Of a stretch of DNA of 64,000 bases, positions 1-8,345 are shown in pieces (the stretch's first letter is position 1; every line of letters starts with the position of its first letter). The DNA is taken from NCBI GenBank assembly GCA_964625775.1, contig CAZVEH010000003.1, forward strand, positions 1 through 64,000. The letters are read 5' to 3'. Origin of the DNA: GCA-2786165 sp964625775 (GTDB lineage Bacteria; Pseudomonadota; Gammaproteobacteria; Legionellales; Legionellaceae). The notes under the pieces were generated by a model. It did no database searches and had not been told where the DNA came from. It worked only from the letters and a program-made list of their open reading frames with translations. The position numbers and the translations under genes are program-made.

Positions 1-15
1 TGTACCACACGACAG

Positions 16-44
16 GAGATCCCTCGCTGCGCTCGGGATGACGT
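16..44. repeat. short palindromic dispersed repeat
   Basis: A small hairpin in which ATCCC pairs with GGGAT around a GC-rich loop. It is framed by GAGATCC on the left and GGATGACGTG on the right. The same frame (GAGATCC ... GGATGACGTG) recurs around 49726-49763 with a different loop, so both look like members of one dispersed palindrome family. It lies just downstream of the mutY stop and might also help end that transcript, but it has no clear T-run. Confidence 0.5.
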
Positions 45-116
45 GGGGAGTTACGAAAAATCACGCTTCATTTGTTGTAGGATATCAGGTTGAACCTCTG
101 TCCATATACAGTCTAA

Positions 117-1157
117 TCATTGGGTCTTATCAAAAAAACACTCTAAAATACGCTGGATTGGTTTTGCCAATCCCAACTGGCCCAACGTCTCGTGTGCGAC
201 CCAGCGGCCTTGCGCTTTAAAAGCGATAGTTTTTACACTGAAAGCTTCTATTTGAAGGTGAAAATGAGTAAAAGAATGTTTAAAAGCAATCAACGGTTGG
301 AGTTTTGGATGGTCTAATCCGTAGCATTTTTTTAGATATTCTCGTGGGCAAGCGTCTTGAGCGATACTGGGTAAACACCATAATCCCCCCCAAATACCCG
401 TAGCAGGGCGCTGCTCCAAGTAAATACGCTGATCTTCTGTGTGCAACAGTAGAAATTGTTCTTTTTGTGTGGGTCTGATTTTTCGGGGTTTGGTTTGCGG
501 ATAGTCTTGCACCACGTTATGTTGAAATGCCAGGCAATGCGTTTGCAGGGGGCAAGTTGAGCATAAGGGTTGGTTGCGGGTACAGCATGTTGCCCCCATA
601 TCCATAATGGCTTGAGTGTACGCGCGACACTGGTTCAAGGGCATGCACGCTTGGGCCTGTAACCATAATTGTTTTTCAAAAGAGCTGCCTGTGCCAGATA
701 ACAAAAAATATCGACTTAACACACGTTTGACATTGCCATCTAAAATGGCAGTAGGTTGCTCAAAGGCCAACGATGCAATGGCAGCAGCGGTTGAGGGTCC
801 GATTCCTGGTAAACTTTTGAGAGTTTGAAGATCCTGAGGAAAGTGGCCTTGAAATTGGTTGGCGACCTCTTGAGCGGTGCGATGTAAATTCCGAGCACGA
901 GAGTAATAACCCAACCCAGACCACAATGCCAGCACATCATCCAGGGATGCCTGTGCCAGAGCAAAGACATTTGGATAGCGCTCCATAAAACGCAGAAAAT
1001 ACGGGATCACCGTTTTTACCTGTGTTTGTTGCAGCATGATTTCAGATATCCAAACGCGATAATCGCTATAAGGATTTTGCCAGGGTAAATCTTTACGCCC
1101 GTTTTTTCTATACCAATTTAATACCGATCCGGTGAAGTTTTTTGTGATCCGATTCAT
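117..1157 (-). CDS. mutY: A/G-specific adenine DNA glycosylase MutY
   Basis: Base-excision repair enzyme that removes adenine mispaired with 8-oxoguanine or guanine. The 346 residues match the usual bacterial length (about 350). The catalytic Glu is E39 in EIMLQQTQV. The helix-hairpin-helix is LPGIGPSTAAAI near 116-127, followed by the catalytic Asp D140 in ILDGNVKRV. The 4Fe-4S cluster ligands are spaced C192-X6-C199-X2-C202-X5-C208. The C-terminal third is the NUDIX-like 8-oxoG recognition domain, which separates MutY from endonuclease III. No gene follows in the visible operon direction before the window edge. The next gene upstream is divergent. Confidence 0.96.
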   Translation of the reverse strand: MNRITKNFTGSVLNWYRKNGRKDLPWQNPYSDYRVWISEIMLQQTQVKTVIPYFLRFMERYPNVFALAQASLDDVLALWSGLGYYSRARNLHRTAQEVANQFQGHFPQDLQTLKSLPGIGPSTAAAIASLAFEQPTAILDGNVKRVLSRYFLLSGTGSSFEKQLWLQAQACMPLNQCRAYTQAIMDMGATCCTRNQPLCSTCPLQTHCLAFQHNVVQDYPQTKPRKIRPTQKEQFLLLHTEDQRIYLEQRPATGIWGGLWCLPSIAQDACPREYLKKCYGLDHPKLQPLIAFKHSFTHFHLQIEAFSVKTIAFKAQGRWVAHETLGQLGLAKPIQRILECFFDKTQ

Positions 1158-1345
1158 TCTTGTCGATCCAGTTCAAAATTATTTTTACACGATGTATTGC
1201 AATTCATAATGAGCAAGTGATAACCTAAATGTATTCCAGTAAAATGGAAACGTGGAATATTTGGCAGTACGCAATATGCACGAGCATTTGTATTATGATT
1301 TAAGCTTTTCATTTGTACTCAGATGAGTAAACGCAGGAGAGCATT

Positions 1346-1999
1346 ATGTCACAATCTCAGTCTTGTATTATCGTATTGAAGCCAACTTCTTTTTTTAGTG
1401 CTTTTATTGCCGAGCAATTACCTGATTTTAGTTATCCTGATGAAGGACAATTAGATGCGGATAATACTGCTTATACTATGCCCGTTTGTGATAGCGATGA
1501 AGCGTTGCTTGAACATCTAGAACGCTTGTTTCCATTTATGTTTCGTCACGAAGTGAATCGTTTATTAGGCAAGGGAATGGCCGATAAAATTGAAGCTGAT
1601 TTTTTAGATTTTTTGTATTGTTTTAAATTTGAAGTGCATTCGCAAACAGTGTTAACGGAGTCTTCTCTTGAGGATTGCCATCAGTGGGTGAGTGTCAAAC
1701 CTAGGGTAGTAGATCTAGATTGGGCGCCAACTGGCCATGACGATCAGCTCGCAGTGGAAGATATCTTGCACACTTTGCATTGTGCTTCCGCTGTGTCAGG
1801 TGCGACAGTTTTGGTGAAAAGCTTTGATAAACTGTCAGATCTGAAACCGTTGATGCAACGTTATTGTCGACCGATTTTGAAGAATGAGTTGATGAAAAAA
1901 GCAGCGCAAATCATTCAGTGGCCCACTATGACTTCTTTGCAAATGTTTCATCGTTATTTTGCAGTAGAAGTGCATACGCAATTGGTACATCTTCACTAG
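1346..1999 (+). CDS. hypothetical protein, 217 aa
   Basis: I do not recognise this protein. It is soluble-looking, with no signal peptide and no membrane segment, and has an acidic N-terminal half and scattered Cys/His residues. A purine-rich site (GCAGGAGAGC) sits about 8 bases before the ATG, so the start is well supported. It is divergent from mutY across a 188-bp gap and converges on the histidine kinase gene. A strong hairpin (2011-2040) lies right after its stop. Codon use and base composition resemble the neighbouring housekeeping genes, so it looks like a genuine native gene, but nothing visible suggests a function. Confidence 0.7.
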   Translation: MSQSQSCIIVLKPTSFFSAFIAEQLPDFSYPDEGQLDADNTAYTMPVCDSDEALLEHLERLFPFMFRHEVNRLLGKGMADKIEADFLDFLYCFKFEVHSQTVLTESSLEDCHQWVSVKPRVVDLDWAPTGHDDQLAVEDILHTLHCASAVSGATVLVKSFDKLSDLKPLMQRYCRPILKNELMKKAAQIIQWPTMTSLQMFHRYFAVEVHTQLVHLH

Positions 2000-2010
2000 A
2001 GCGAAGAGGT

Positions 2011-2040
2011 AACGTCTATCCGAGTACTTGGATAGACGTT
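2011..2040. terminator. perfect 11-bp hairpin between convergent genes
   Basis: AACGTCTATCC pairs perfectly with GGATAGACGTT around an 8-base loop, 11 bases after the stop of the 1346-1999 gene and 65 bases before the end of the convergent histidine kinase gene. There is no good T-run on either side, so it may be a bidirectional RNA-stabilising hairpin or a weak terminator. Confidence 0.55.
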
Positions 2041-2104
2041 CGCTAATTTGGACCTGCATCATGATTGTTGTGCTTTAAACTTGCCGCAAAAGGTCTCTTA
2101 AAAT

Positions 2105-3844
2105 TTATTTTTTGGTGTTCTGATAGTCTGGCAGGTATATTTTTATTATTTCTCTAAGCATATCGGGTGTAAATGGTTTTGCAAGTGCTTCATTCATTCC
2201 CGCATCTATGCATTCTTTTTGCCCATCCGCTGCATGTGCAGTAATACCGATGATGGGGATTGGTTTTCTCCCTTGTTCTTTTTCGAATTGTCGCAGTTGT
2301 TGTGTGACTTCTATGCCTGAAATACCAGGTAAACCAACATCAGCGAGGATGAGATCGAATTCTTGTTTTTTAGCGAGCTCCAGAGCAGCTTCACCATTGG
2401 TAGCTTCCGTGACATTTAGGTTGGCTTGCTTAATAAATATCACTGTTATATTTCTTGCCACCAAGTTATCTTCAATCACGAGAATATGCGGTGCATTGAT
2501 AGGTGTTTGAGTCACAGAGGATGCGGTAGTTTCTTCGCAAGGTATTTGTGGTTTTTTTATTGGCTTAGAGTTTTTTGTTGATTCAGCTATAGGGGTTTCA
2601 TTGCCCTTAAGTAAGGCGGGTTTTGGTTTGGAAAGTTTTTTCTTGTAAGTGGCGATTTCATCTTCAGTTGCAATTTTTATAGTCAAAATAACATAAAAAT
2701 TAGACCCAACACCTTCGGTGCTCTCAAATCCAATGGTACCGTTCAGCATATTGGTATAATTTTTAGCAATATTTAGCCCAAGACCGAAGCCTTCATATTC
2801 TCCTTTATGGGAAGGAGAAACTTTGTAAAATCTTTCAAAAAGCTGCGATTTTTTATTGTCTGGAATTCCAATGCCTGTATCAATGACATTGACTTGAATC
2901 TTAATGGTATATTTCTGCGTTTCTAAGAGATCTACTTTGAGGTTGATGTGTCCCTTATCGGTAAATTTCATTGCATTACCAACTAAATTTTCAATAATAC
3001 GGAAAATTTTTCTACGATCGCTTACTAAAAAAACAGGGATAGCTGGGTCAACAGCAATGTTTAAGGTAAGGTTTTTCCAGGTAAATGTGGGTTGTACTGT
3101 GTCTTTGAGTTCAGTGAGTAGTTCGTTGAGATCAAGCGTGGTGGTCTCAATGTCCTTGTCTGACATATGGTCGCTTCTCACATCTTCAATGATCTCATTG
3201 TACATTTTCAGTAATTTTTCGCCGCTTTTACCTAATTCATTGGCGTATTGTATTCGTTCGGCATCTGTGACATCCCCTTTGAGCATATAGGCTTCGCCAA
3301 TGATCCCGGTGAGAGGCGTTCTGAGATCATGACTCATGTTGGCGATGAATGCAGTTTTTGCTTTTTCTCCAGCTTCTGCTGCTTCTTTGGCTTTTTTGAG
3401 ATCTTCTTCCATTTTTTTTCTATCTGTAATATCGGTTGATATACCTAAGACACCAATTACCTCGCCCGTTTTATTTTTAAGAGGAACTTTCTGGGAAAAA
3501 AAAGTTTTATATACATTGTTAAAATATGCAGACTCTTCTGTTGTAGCAATTTTACCAGTGGACATAACATAATTGTTGAAAGAGTTGATTGTTTCGGCTT
3601 GATCTTTCCACGGCATATCAAAATTTGTTTTATTAACGATATCGAATCTAGATTTGAGATTAACATCGTGAGCATGTAAATCATTACAACCAAGATATAC
3701 ATTATTTTTGTCTAACCAATAAACATGGCCAGGCAAATATGAAATAATATTATTTAGATAATCTAACTGCTCTTTGTATTTTGCTAATTCCGAGGATTGT
3801 TTTTCAATGATAGATTGAAGCATATTAATATTTTCTTCGGACAT
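2105..3844 (-). CDS. hybrid sensor histidine kinase (PAS - HisKA - HATPase - REC)
   Basis: Cytoplasmic hybrid sensor kinase of 579 residues. A short N-terminal coiled coil (about 1-30) leads into a PAS domain (about 30-140) ending in the usual GVLGISTDITDRK transition. The phospho-accepting His is H172 in NMSHDLRTPL. ATP-binding N and G boxes follow (NLVGNAMKF near 287-295, DTGIGIPD near 322-329, GFGLGLNIA near 352-360). After a low-complexity Lys/Thr/Ser linker (about 400-450), a receiver domain carries the acceptor Asp D502 in LADVGLPG and the conserved Lys in ALAKPF near the C-terminus. There is no transmembrane segment and no Hpt domain. No response regulator is adjacent, so it is an orphan; an Hpt or regulator partner must be encoded elsewhere. 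The layout resembles ArcB/LuxQ-like kinases, but the signal is unknown. Confidence 0.9.
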   Translation of the reverse strand: MSEENINMLQSIIEKQSSELAKYKEQLDYLNNIISYLPGHVYWLDKNNVYLGCNDLHAHDVNLKSRFDIVNKTNFDMPWKDQAETINSFNNYVMSTGKIATTEESAYFNNVYKTFFSQKVPLKNKTGEVIGVLGISTDITDRKKMEEDLKKAKEAAEAGEKAKTAFIANMSHDLRTPLTGIIGEAYMLKGDVTDAERIQYANELGKSGEKLLKMYNEIIEDVRSDHMSDKDIETTTLDLNELLTELKDTVQPTFTWKNLTLNIAVDPAIPVFLVSDRRKIFRIIENLVGNAMKFTDKGHINLKVDLLETQKYTIKIQVNVIDTGIGIPDNKKSQLFERFYKVSPSHKGEYEGFGLGLNIAKNYTNMLNGTIGFESTEGVGSNFYVILTIKIATEDEIATYKKKLSKPKPALLKGNETPIAESTKNSKPIKKPQIPCEETTASSVTQTPINAPHILVIEDNLVARNITVIFIKQANLNVTEATNGEAALELAKKQEFDLILADVGLPGISGIEVTQQLRQFEKEQGRKPIPIIGITAHAADGQKECIDAGMNEALAKPFTPDMLREIIKIYLPDYQNTKK

Positions 3845-4247
3845 ATCGCGAGATATCCTATAACATTAAATATTAATTTAATTATAGGGCAACTTTACGA
3901 CGCGTGCGACTTTTCTGAACGGATTTAAAAATGCTTTAAAGGCACATTATTAATATTTAAGCAATTGATTATTAAGGTTTTTTGGTTGTGTGGAGCAGTT
4001 GTGCCAGTAGACGACTTTATCATGTCTGTGTTTTTTTTGGTGGATTATTTGTATAAAAAAAGACCTGAAAATCAGTTAAGAAGTAGAGCCTTTCAGCCTA
4101 AACTCAGAGATGGTGTGATAACCTAATGAACAAGAGTTATTTTGAGAACCCCCCCCCATATTTATGGCGATAAAATAAACCAATAGGATTTATTTGGAAC
4201 TATTCTTGTGGTACAATATGGGGTTTTAAATTTATTGAGGTTCTTAT
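3845..4247. other. AT-rich intergenic region, about 400 bp
   Basis: Divergent gap between the kinase and an AT-rich hypothetical gene. It holds a short palindrome right before the kinase start (ATATCGCGAGATAT, 3844-3857), a run of nine C's near 4150, and an open stretch on the + strand ending at a TAA at 4124-4126 whose last codons read like protein (YKKRPENQLRSRAFQPKLRD). That stretch has no convincing start and may be a gene relic. The promoter of the downstream gene is probably within the last 60 bases, where GTGGTACAATATGG offers a TACAAT -10. Confidence 0.35.
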
Positions 4248-5561
4248 ATGGAATCAACTATAAGCAGAATAACCTCACATCAATTGTTTCATGATACAGA
4301 CTTTATTCATGATTATACTAGGTTGGCGCCTAAGTTTTTTTCAAGGCAAATGAATATTTCAGTTAAAATATTATCTAATTTATTTGAAATTTGGATTGAT
4401 GCTATTCAAAGTATATTTAATCAAAACTTTACAAAATATGATGCATTAGTAGGTGAAAATGCTTGCCATATTCGAGCAGTAGCTTTTATTGATATTTATT
4501 TTAAAATAAAAGAAGATTATGAATTTAAAATGATTCTTGAAGAATTGCTAGAAAAAACAAAAAATCTTGTTAAAGAGTGCGGGATAGTGTTACTAAAAGA
4601 TGGCGATGACAAAATTACAATTTATGAGTTTTTACATAAAAATAATCTTTTGTTTTATATGCCAGAGCACAGTTTTAATGATGTCAAATTTATTATTGAT
4701 TCATATTTACTTACAATTACCAAAGAAACGCTTCCAGTTACGGGATTTACATTAAATGAAAAAACTAACTATCACTTCTTAAATCTATGGGGGTTTTCGA
4801 AAAACAAGGCAAAAAACATTGTTTCTTGTGCTCAAAAATCGCTGTCATATGCTTCATGTGAATATATCAAACAGGAAGCATGTTATCTAGGAGTAAAAGC
4901 CTTTAAATATCTGCTTAGCGTGAAATATGATGCGCATGAAAGAAGCTTCATGCCGCAGTTTATTGTCGCGAAAATTTTGTTTCAAAGAGCTTTGTATAAA
5001 AATTATAAAATCATAGTTAAAATCAATCGATATTTACATGGCTCATTAGTAGATCAGTTATCTCTGTACTTTAAGCCAAACTCACTTAAAACGGATTTTG
5101 AATTATGCGACACTATTTTTTATGGCGGCCCATGTATTGTTTTAAGTGGAGTAGTTAACTATTTATCAGAGGTTGAGTCAGAAAGACAATATATATCAAG
5201 GCTACAATCTAGCTCATTTATTGAAATTATTTATGCAAATTTTGCTAGTCATCCCCAATATTCTGGGGAACTAAAAAATATTGAGCTACCATTTGACGAG
5301 CTCATATTCGCAATTAGAAGTGAATTGCGCAACCTTGAAAATACAACGAAGCATGAAAAATTTTTAGAGTTAACAAATATTATTCATCAAATCGAACAGG
5401 AATTTATTGATTTTAAAAATAAAAAAAAATTTGCCTTAAGATATGGATGCTGTATAGAGAATCCTGCATTTTTATTTTTGAACCATATTTATGCCGACAC
5501 TCCCGAAAATTATCTCAATATGAAAATGTCACCAATTCAGCAACAGAAACTAGTCAGCTAA
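4248..5561 (+). CDS. AT-rich hypothetical protein, 437 aa
   Basis: I recognise no family. The protein is soluble-looking, rich in Lys/Asn/Ile/Phe, and predicted mostly helical by eye, with no signal peptide or obvious membrane segment. The ATG at 4248 follows GAGGTTCTTAT, an acceptable ribosome-binding site. Base composition is markedly more AT-rich than the flanking mutY and pan genes, and codon use leans to A/T endings, which suggests horizontal acquisition. It stands alone between an orphan kinase and the convergent panBC operon. In a host-associated gammaproteobacterium such isolated AT-rich genes are often secreted effectors, but there is no direct evidence for that here. Confidence 0.65.
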   Translation: MESTISRITSHQLFHDTDFIHDYTRLAPKFFSRQMNISVKILSNLFEIWIDAIQSIFNQNFTKYDALVGENACHIRAVAFIDIYFKIKEDYEFKMILEELLEKTKNLVKECGIVLLKDGDDKITIYEFLHKNNLLFYMPEHSFNDVKFIIDSYLLTITKETLPVTGFTLNEKTNYHFLNLWGFSKNKAKNIVSCAQKSLSYASCEYIKQEACYLGVKAFKYLLSVKYDAHERSFMPQFIVAKILFQRALYKNYKIIVKINRYLHGSLVDQLSLYFKPNSLKTDFELCDTIFYGGPCIVLSGVVNYLSEVESERQYISRLQSSSFIEIIYANFASHPQYSGELKNIELPFDELIFAIRSELRNLENTTKHEKFLELTNIIHQIEQEFIDFKNKKKFALRYGCCIENPAFLFLNHIYADTPENYLNMKMSPIQQQKLVS

Positions 5562-5768
5562 TCGGTAGTTGTCAAAAGATCAATTTTTTTGCAAGGGGTT
5601 CGATGTTAAGATGCTTTTTTCATACGCTCATTTAAAATCAAAATCTGATCTCGAATCACTGCCGCTTACTCGAACTCCATGTTTTTGGCGTGAGTGATCA
5701 TTTTTTCACTATTTATAAAAATGGAAAACATTGTTTATTCAAACAATAAAAATGCGGATGAACGTTCC

Positions 5769-6533
5769 CTACTTTGAAATTGCATAATTATCAATTAATC
5801 TGACTGCACCAATATATACCGCAGCAAAACGACGTTGATAGTGTTCTTCAATATAATCGACTTGGATACCCAATTTTGTGAGTTCTGCATGGATTTCTAC
5901 ACAGGGTTTGTTCTGGTGAAATATCATTGCAAATTGCTCTGCCAATTCACGTTCCCTGGGATTTAAGCGGTTATTGCGTGAACTATAGGCCAGGCCGCTG
6001 CTTTCACGAATCGTAGGGCAAAGCTTGACGTCAATATCAAGAAAAAAGGCGTTGATCATATCGCGGATCAGTACATACTGTTGATAATCTTTTTCGCCGA
6101 AATAAGCACGCTGGGGTTTGACAAGTTGCAGCAAGATCATGACCACGGTCAAAACGCCTTGAAAATGGCCCGGTCTTTTTAATCCTTCTAGCTGTAAGCT
6201 GTGCATGGTTTCTTCTATGCGATAACGATATCCGTCTGGGTAAATAGATTTTTCTTCGGGCAGTAAACAATACTCTACTCCCATTTTTTGCAACAAATCT
6301 AAATCATCATCCAGGGTTTTGGGATACTGGTGATAATCCTCTTTTTGATTGAATTGCGTGGGGTTGATAAAAATGCTGGCAATGCTCAGATCATTATCAC
6401 GGCGGCTTTGCTCGTATAATGAGGCATGTCCTGGATGTAAATTACCCATCGTGGGCACAAACCCCAGGGAGACATTGATTGGGATTTGGCGGCGAATGTC
6501 GCGCCATTCTGAGATGGAATGAATGATTTGCAT
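5769..6533 (-). CDS. panC: pantothenate synthetase PanC
   Basis: Joins pantoate to beta-alanine with ATP, the last step of pantothenate (vitamin B5) synthesis, in the cytoplasm. The adenylate-forming signature PTMGNLHPGH is at residues 27-36 (HIGH-type motif) and the KMSKS-like segment SSRNNRL lies further on. The 254 residues are slightly shorter than the common 280, mainly in the C-terminal domain, but the closing AAVYIGAVRLIDN segment is present, so the gene looks complete. It follows panB by only 13 bases and is the second gene of a panB-panC operon. No panD (aspartate decarboxylase) is nearby, so beta-alanine must come from elsewhere. Confidence 0.95.
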   Translation of the reverse strand: MQIIHSISEWRDIRRQIPINVSLGFVPTMGNLHPGHASLYEQSRRDNDLSIASIFINPTQFNQKEDYHQYPKTLDDDLDLLQKMGVEYCLLPEEKSIYPDGYRYRIEETMHSLQLEGLKRPGHFQGVLTVVMILLQLVKPQRAYFGEKDYQQYVLIRDMINAFFLDIDVKLCPTIRESSGLAYSSRNNRLNPRERELAEQFAMIFHQNKPCVEIHAELTKLGIQVDYIEEHYQRRFAAVYIGAVRLIDNYAISK

Positions 6534-6546
6534 GATTCACCTATGT

Positions 6547-7332
6547 TTAATAAGAGTGTTCTAGACTGGGGAAGTGACCTTGTTGGACTTCCAACGTATA
6601 ACGCTGAATAGCCTGCTCAAACAACGATTTACCATCGGCAAACTGCTTGATGAAACGGCAATTGAGATCGCTATATAATCCTAGAAAATCATGCCACACC
6701 AGGACCTGTCCGTCTGTTTCGGATCCTGCTCCAATACCTATCGTGGGGATTTTTAAGGTTTGCGTGATGGTTTTGGCCAAATCACTGGGGATACATTCCA
6801 ATACCAGGGCAAAACAACCTGCAGCTTCCAATTGCTGTGCTTGGGCGATAAGTTGCTCAGCCTGCTCGTTGGAGCGTCCTTGAATTTTATAGCCACCCAG
6901 TTGCAACACAGATTGGGGTGTAAGACCGATATGCCCCACAACAGGCACGCCTGACGTCACAATATGTGCGATAGTGGCACAGGTATCCGCATCACCGCCT
7001 TCAATTTTAAGGGCATGGGCACCAGCTTGTATCAAACGTTTGACGTTAGCCATGGTTTCAGAACGTGAGCCACGATGACCTAAAAAGGGGAGATCGGCGA
7101 TCAAAAATTGACGACCTAAGCCACGAGCCACAGCAGCAGTATGTATGGTCATCATGTCCATGTCCGCCATAATGGTACTGGCATGGCCGTGTACCGTCAT
7201 GGCAACAGAATCACCAACTAAAATACAATCAAGGTTACTGTCAGCAATAGAACGTGCTGAAGGATAATCATAGCAGGTTAACATTGTGATTTTGGCAGTG
7301 TTTTTTTTGCGGGCAAAATCGTGTAGCTTCAT
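6547..7332 (-). CDS. panB: 3-methyl-2-oxobutanoate hydroxymethyltransferase PanB
   Basis: Transfers a hydroxymethyl group from 5,10-methylene-tetrahydrofolate to 2-oxoisovalerate to give ketopantoate, the first committed step of pantothenate synthesis. The metal- and substrate-binding core is visible: LVGDSVAMTVHGH near residues 39-51, the KIEGG segment, GHIGLTPQSV, and PTIGIGAG near the C-terminus. At 261 residues it has the normal family length. A GGAGGT site precedes the ATG. It is the first gene of the panBC operon, with panC 13 bases downstream. Confidence 0.96.
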   Translation of the reverse strand: MKLHDFARKKNTAKITMLTCYDYPSARSIADSNLDCILVGDSVAMTVHGHASTIMADMDMMTIHTAAVARGLGRQFLIADLPFLGHRGSRSETMANVKRLIQAGAHALKIEGGDADTCATIAHIVTSGVPVVGHIGLTPQSVLQLGGYKIQGRSNEQAEQLIAQAQQLEAAGCFALVLECIPSDLAKTITQTLKIPTIGIGAGSETDGQVLVWHDFLGLYSDLNCRFIKQFADGKSLFEQAIQRYTLEVQQGHFPSLEHSY

Positions 7333-7587
7333 TGGGACCTCCGAGTCATAGTAAGTCGAAGATCAGAGTTATTCATAGAAAGAGATTCAAAGCCCCTGGG
7401 TACTTGTCGCATGGATCAAGTCCTCCTTATTCATCAGTTTATGGCAAAAGTCACCGCGGTGGTCTGTCGGTGCTGATTAGAATCATAATCGATATTGAGA
7501 GAAAAATGAATTTTTATGATCAGGTAGTAGGATTGTGACAGGCTGATACCGCACAGAAATGTACGGTATCAGCAGGGTCATACAGAT

Positions 7588-7965
7588 TTAAAGAGGTTGT
7601 ATTTTGGAAGAAACTCTTAGACTATTGTCTTTATCCATGTCCAATGTAAAAGTCATTAAGACATTTTGCGTTTCAGCGATGTTTCTTTTAAGCTCAAATT
7701 TGCTTTCTCTTGTTAATTCTTTGATAGCATGCAAATAGAATGTGCTATATCCTAGCTCTAATTTACCATCGCATTCTTTGGTCGAATTTGGTGCGACTAC
7801 GCCTTGACATGCTTCGATAGGATACATGAATTGTTGGCGTAATGTGACATAATAATCATCAGGTGTATTGTTGATAATTTGATATTTGACATACCCAATA
7901 TTAGCAAAAGAAGCTGAAGTAGCCAAAAGAGCTATCAGTGTGGCGAGTAATTTCTTGAGTTTCAT
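7588..7965 (-). CDS. small secreted protein, 125 aa, function unknown
   Basis: A classic Sec signal peptide (MKLKKLLATLIALLATSASFA, cleavage after about residue 21) followed by about 104 residues of mature protein with two Cys, around residues 54 and 69, that could form one disulphide. The mature part reads as a small beta-rich domain (IINNTPDDYYVTLRQQF, then GVVAPNSTKECDG). I do not recognise a family. It is a single gene with no operon partner, transcribed on the same strand as panBC but about 250 bases upstream of panB. A periplasmic or exported role is inferred only from the signal peptide. Confidence 0.75.
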   Translation of the reverse strand: MKLKKLLATLIALLATSASFANIGYVKYQIINNTPDDYYVTLRQQFMYPIEACQGVVAPNSTKECDGKLELGYSTFYLHAIKELTRESKFELKRNIAETQNVLMTFTLDMDKDNSLRVSSKIQPL

Positions 7966-8063
7966 TTCCGAGTGCCTTGTAGTTAAAATTTGAAGGCATC
8001 TTATATGATTGTGACAATATTAGTCAATAATTAGAGAAGCGATATCTCTCTACGGTACGATTT

Positions 8064-8330
8064 TTAAAGCCGTCGTTGCGAGCCGTAGTGACGAAGATCT
8101 AGTGACCTTCCAGATGCAAATGATGACATCAGTTTTTCATGCAGGTCATCCCAATAAGGATTGACTCTCTCAATCATAGACAATTTCTTTTTTCTTGAGC
8201 CACCTTTAAGTTGTTTCTCTCTGGCTATGGCACTTACCATGTCATCAGTAAATTCATAATATACGAGATATTTACACCCGTATTTTTTAGTAAATCTAAC
8301 CGCATTTGCGTACTTATGTTCATCTACTCG
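8064..8330 (-). pseudogene. GIY-YIG endonuclease remnant (C-terminal part)
   Basis: Translating the minus strand from about 8330 to the TAA at 8064 gives a clear C-terminal half of a GIY-YIG family nuclease: RVDEHK, then FTKKYGCKYLVYYEF, AIAREKQLKGGSRKKK and MIERVNPYWDDL. The N-terminal catalytic part is missing: a TAA stands directly upstream in frame, and the matching upstream codons (NNCHN) are in another frame, so there is at least one frameshift and a truncation. The last codons fall within a short palindrome (CTTCGTCACTACGGCTCGCAACGACG) of the type scattered through this genome, so the repeat supplies the protein's C-terminus. It is a decayed gene. Confidence 0.75.
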
Positions 8331-8345
8331 TTATGACAATTATTT

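Noticed and set aside
3925..4126. Possible small + strand gene upstream of 4248
   Set aside because: The frame is open for about 66 codons and its end looks protein-like, but there is no convincing start codon or ribosome-binding site; recorded only as a possible relic.
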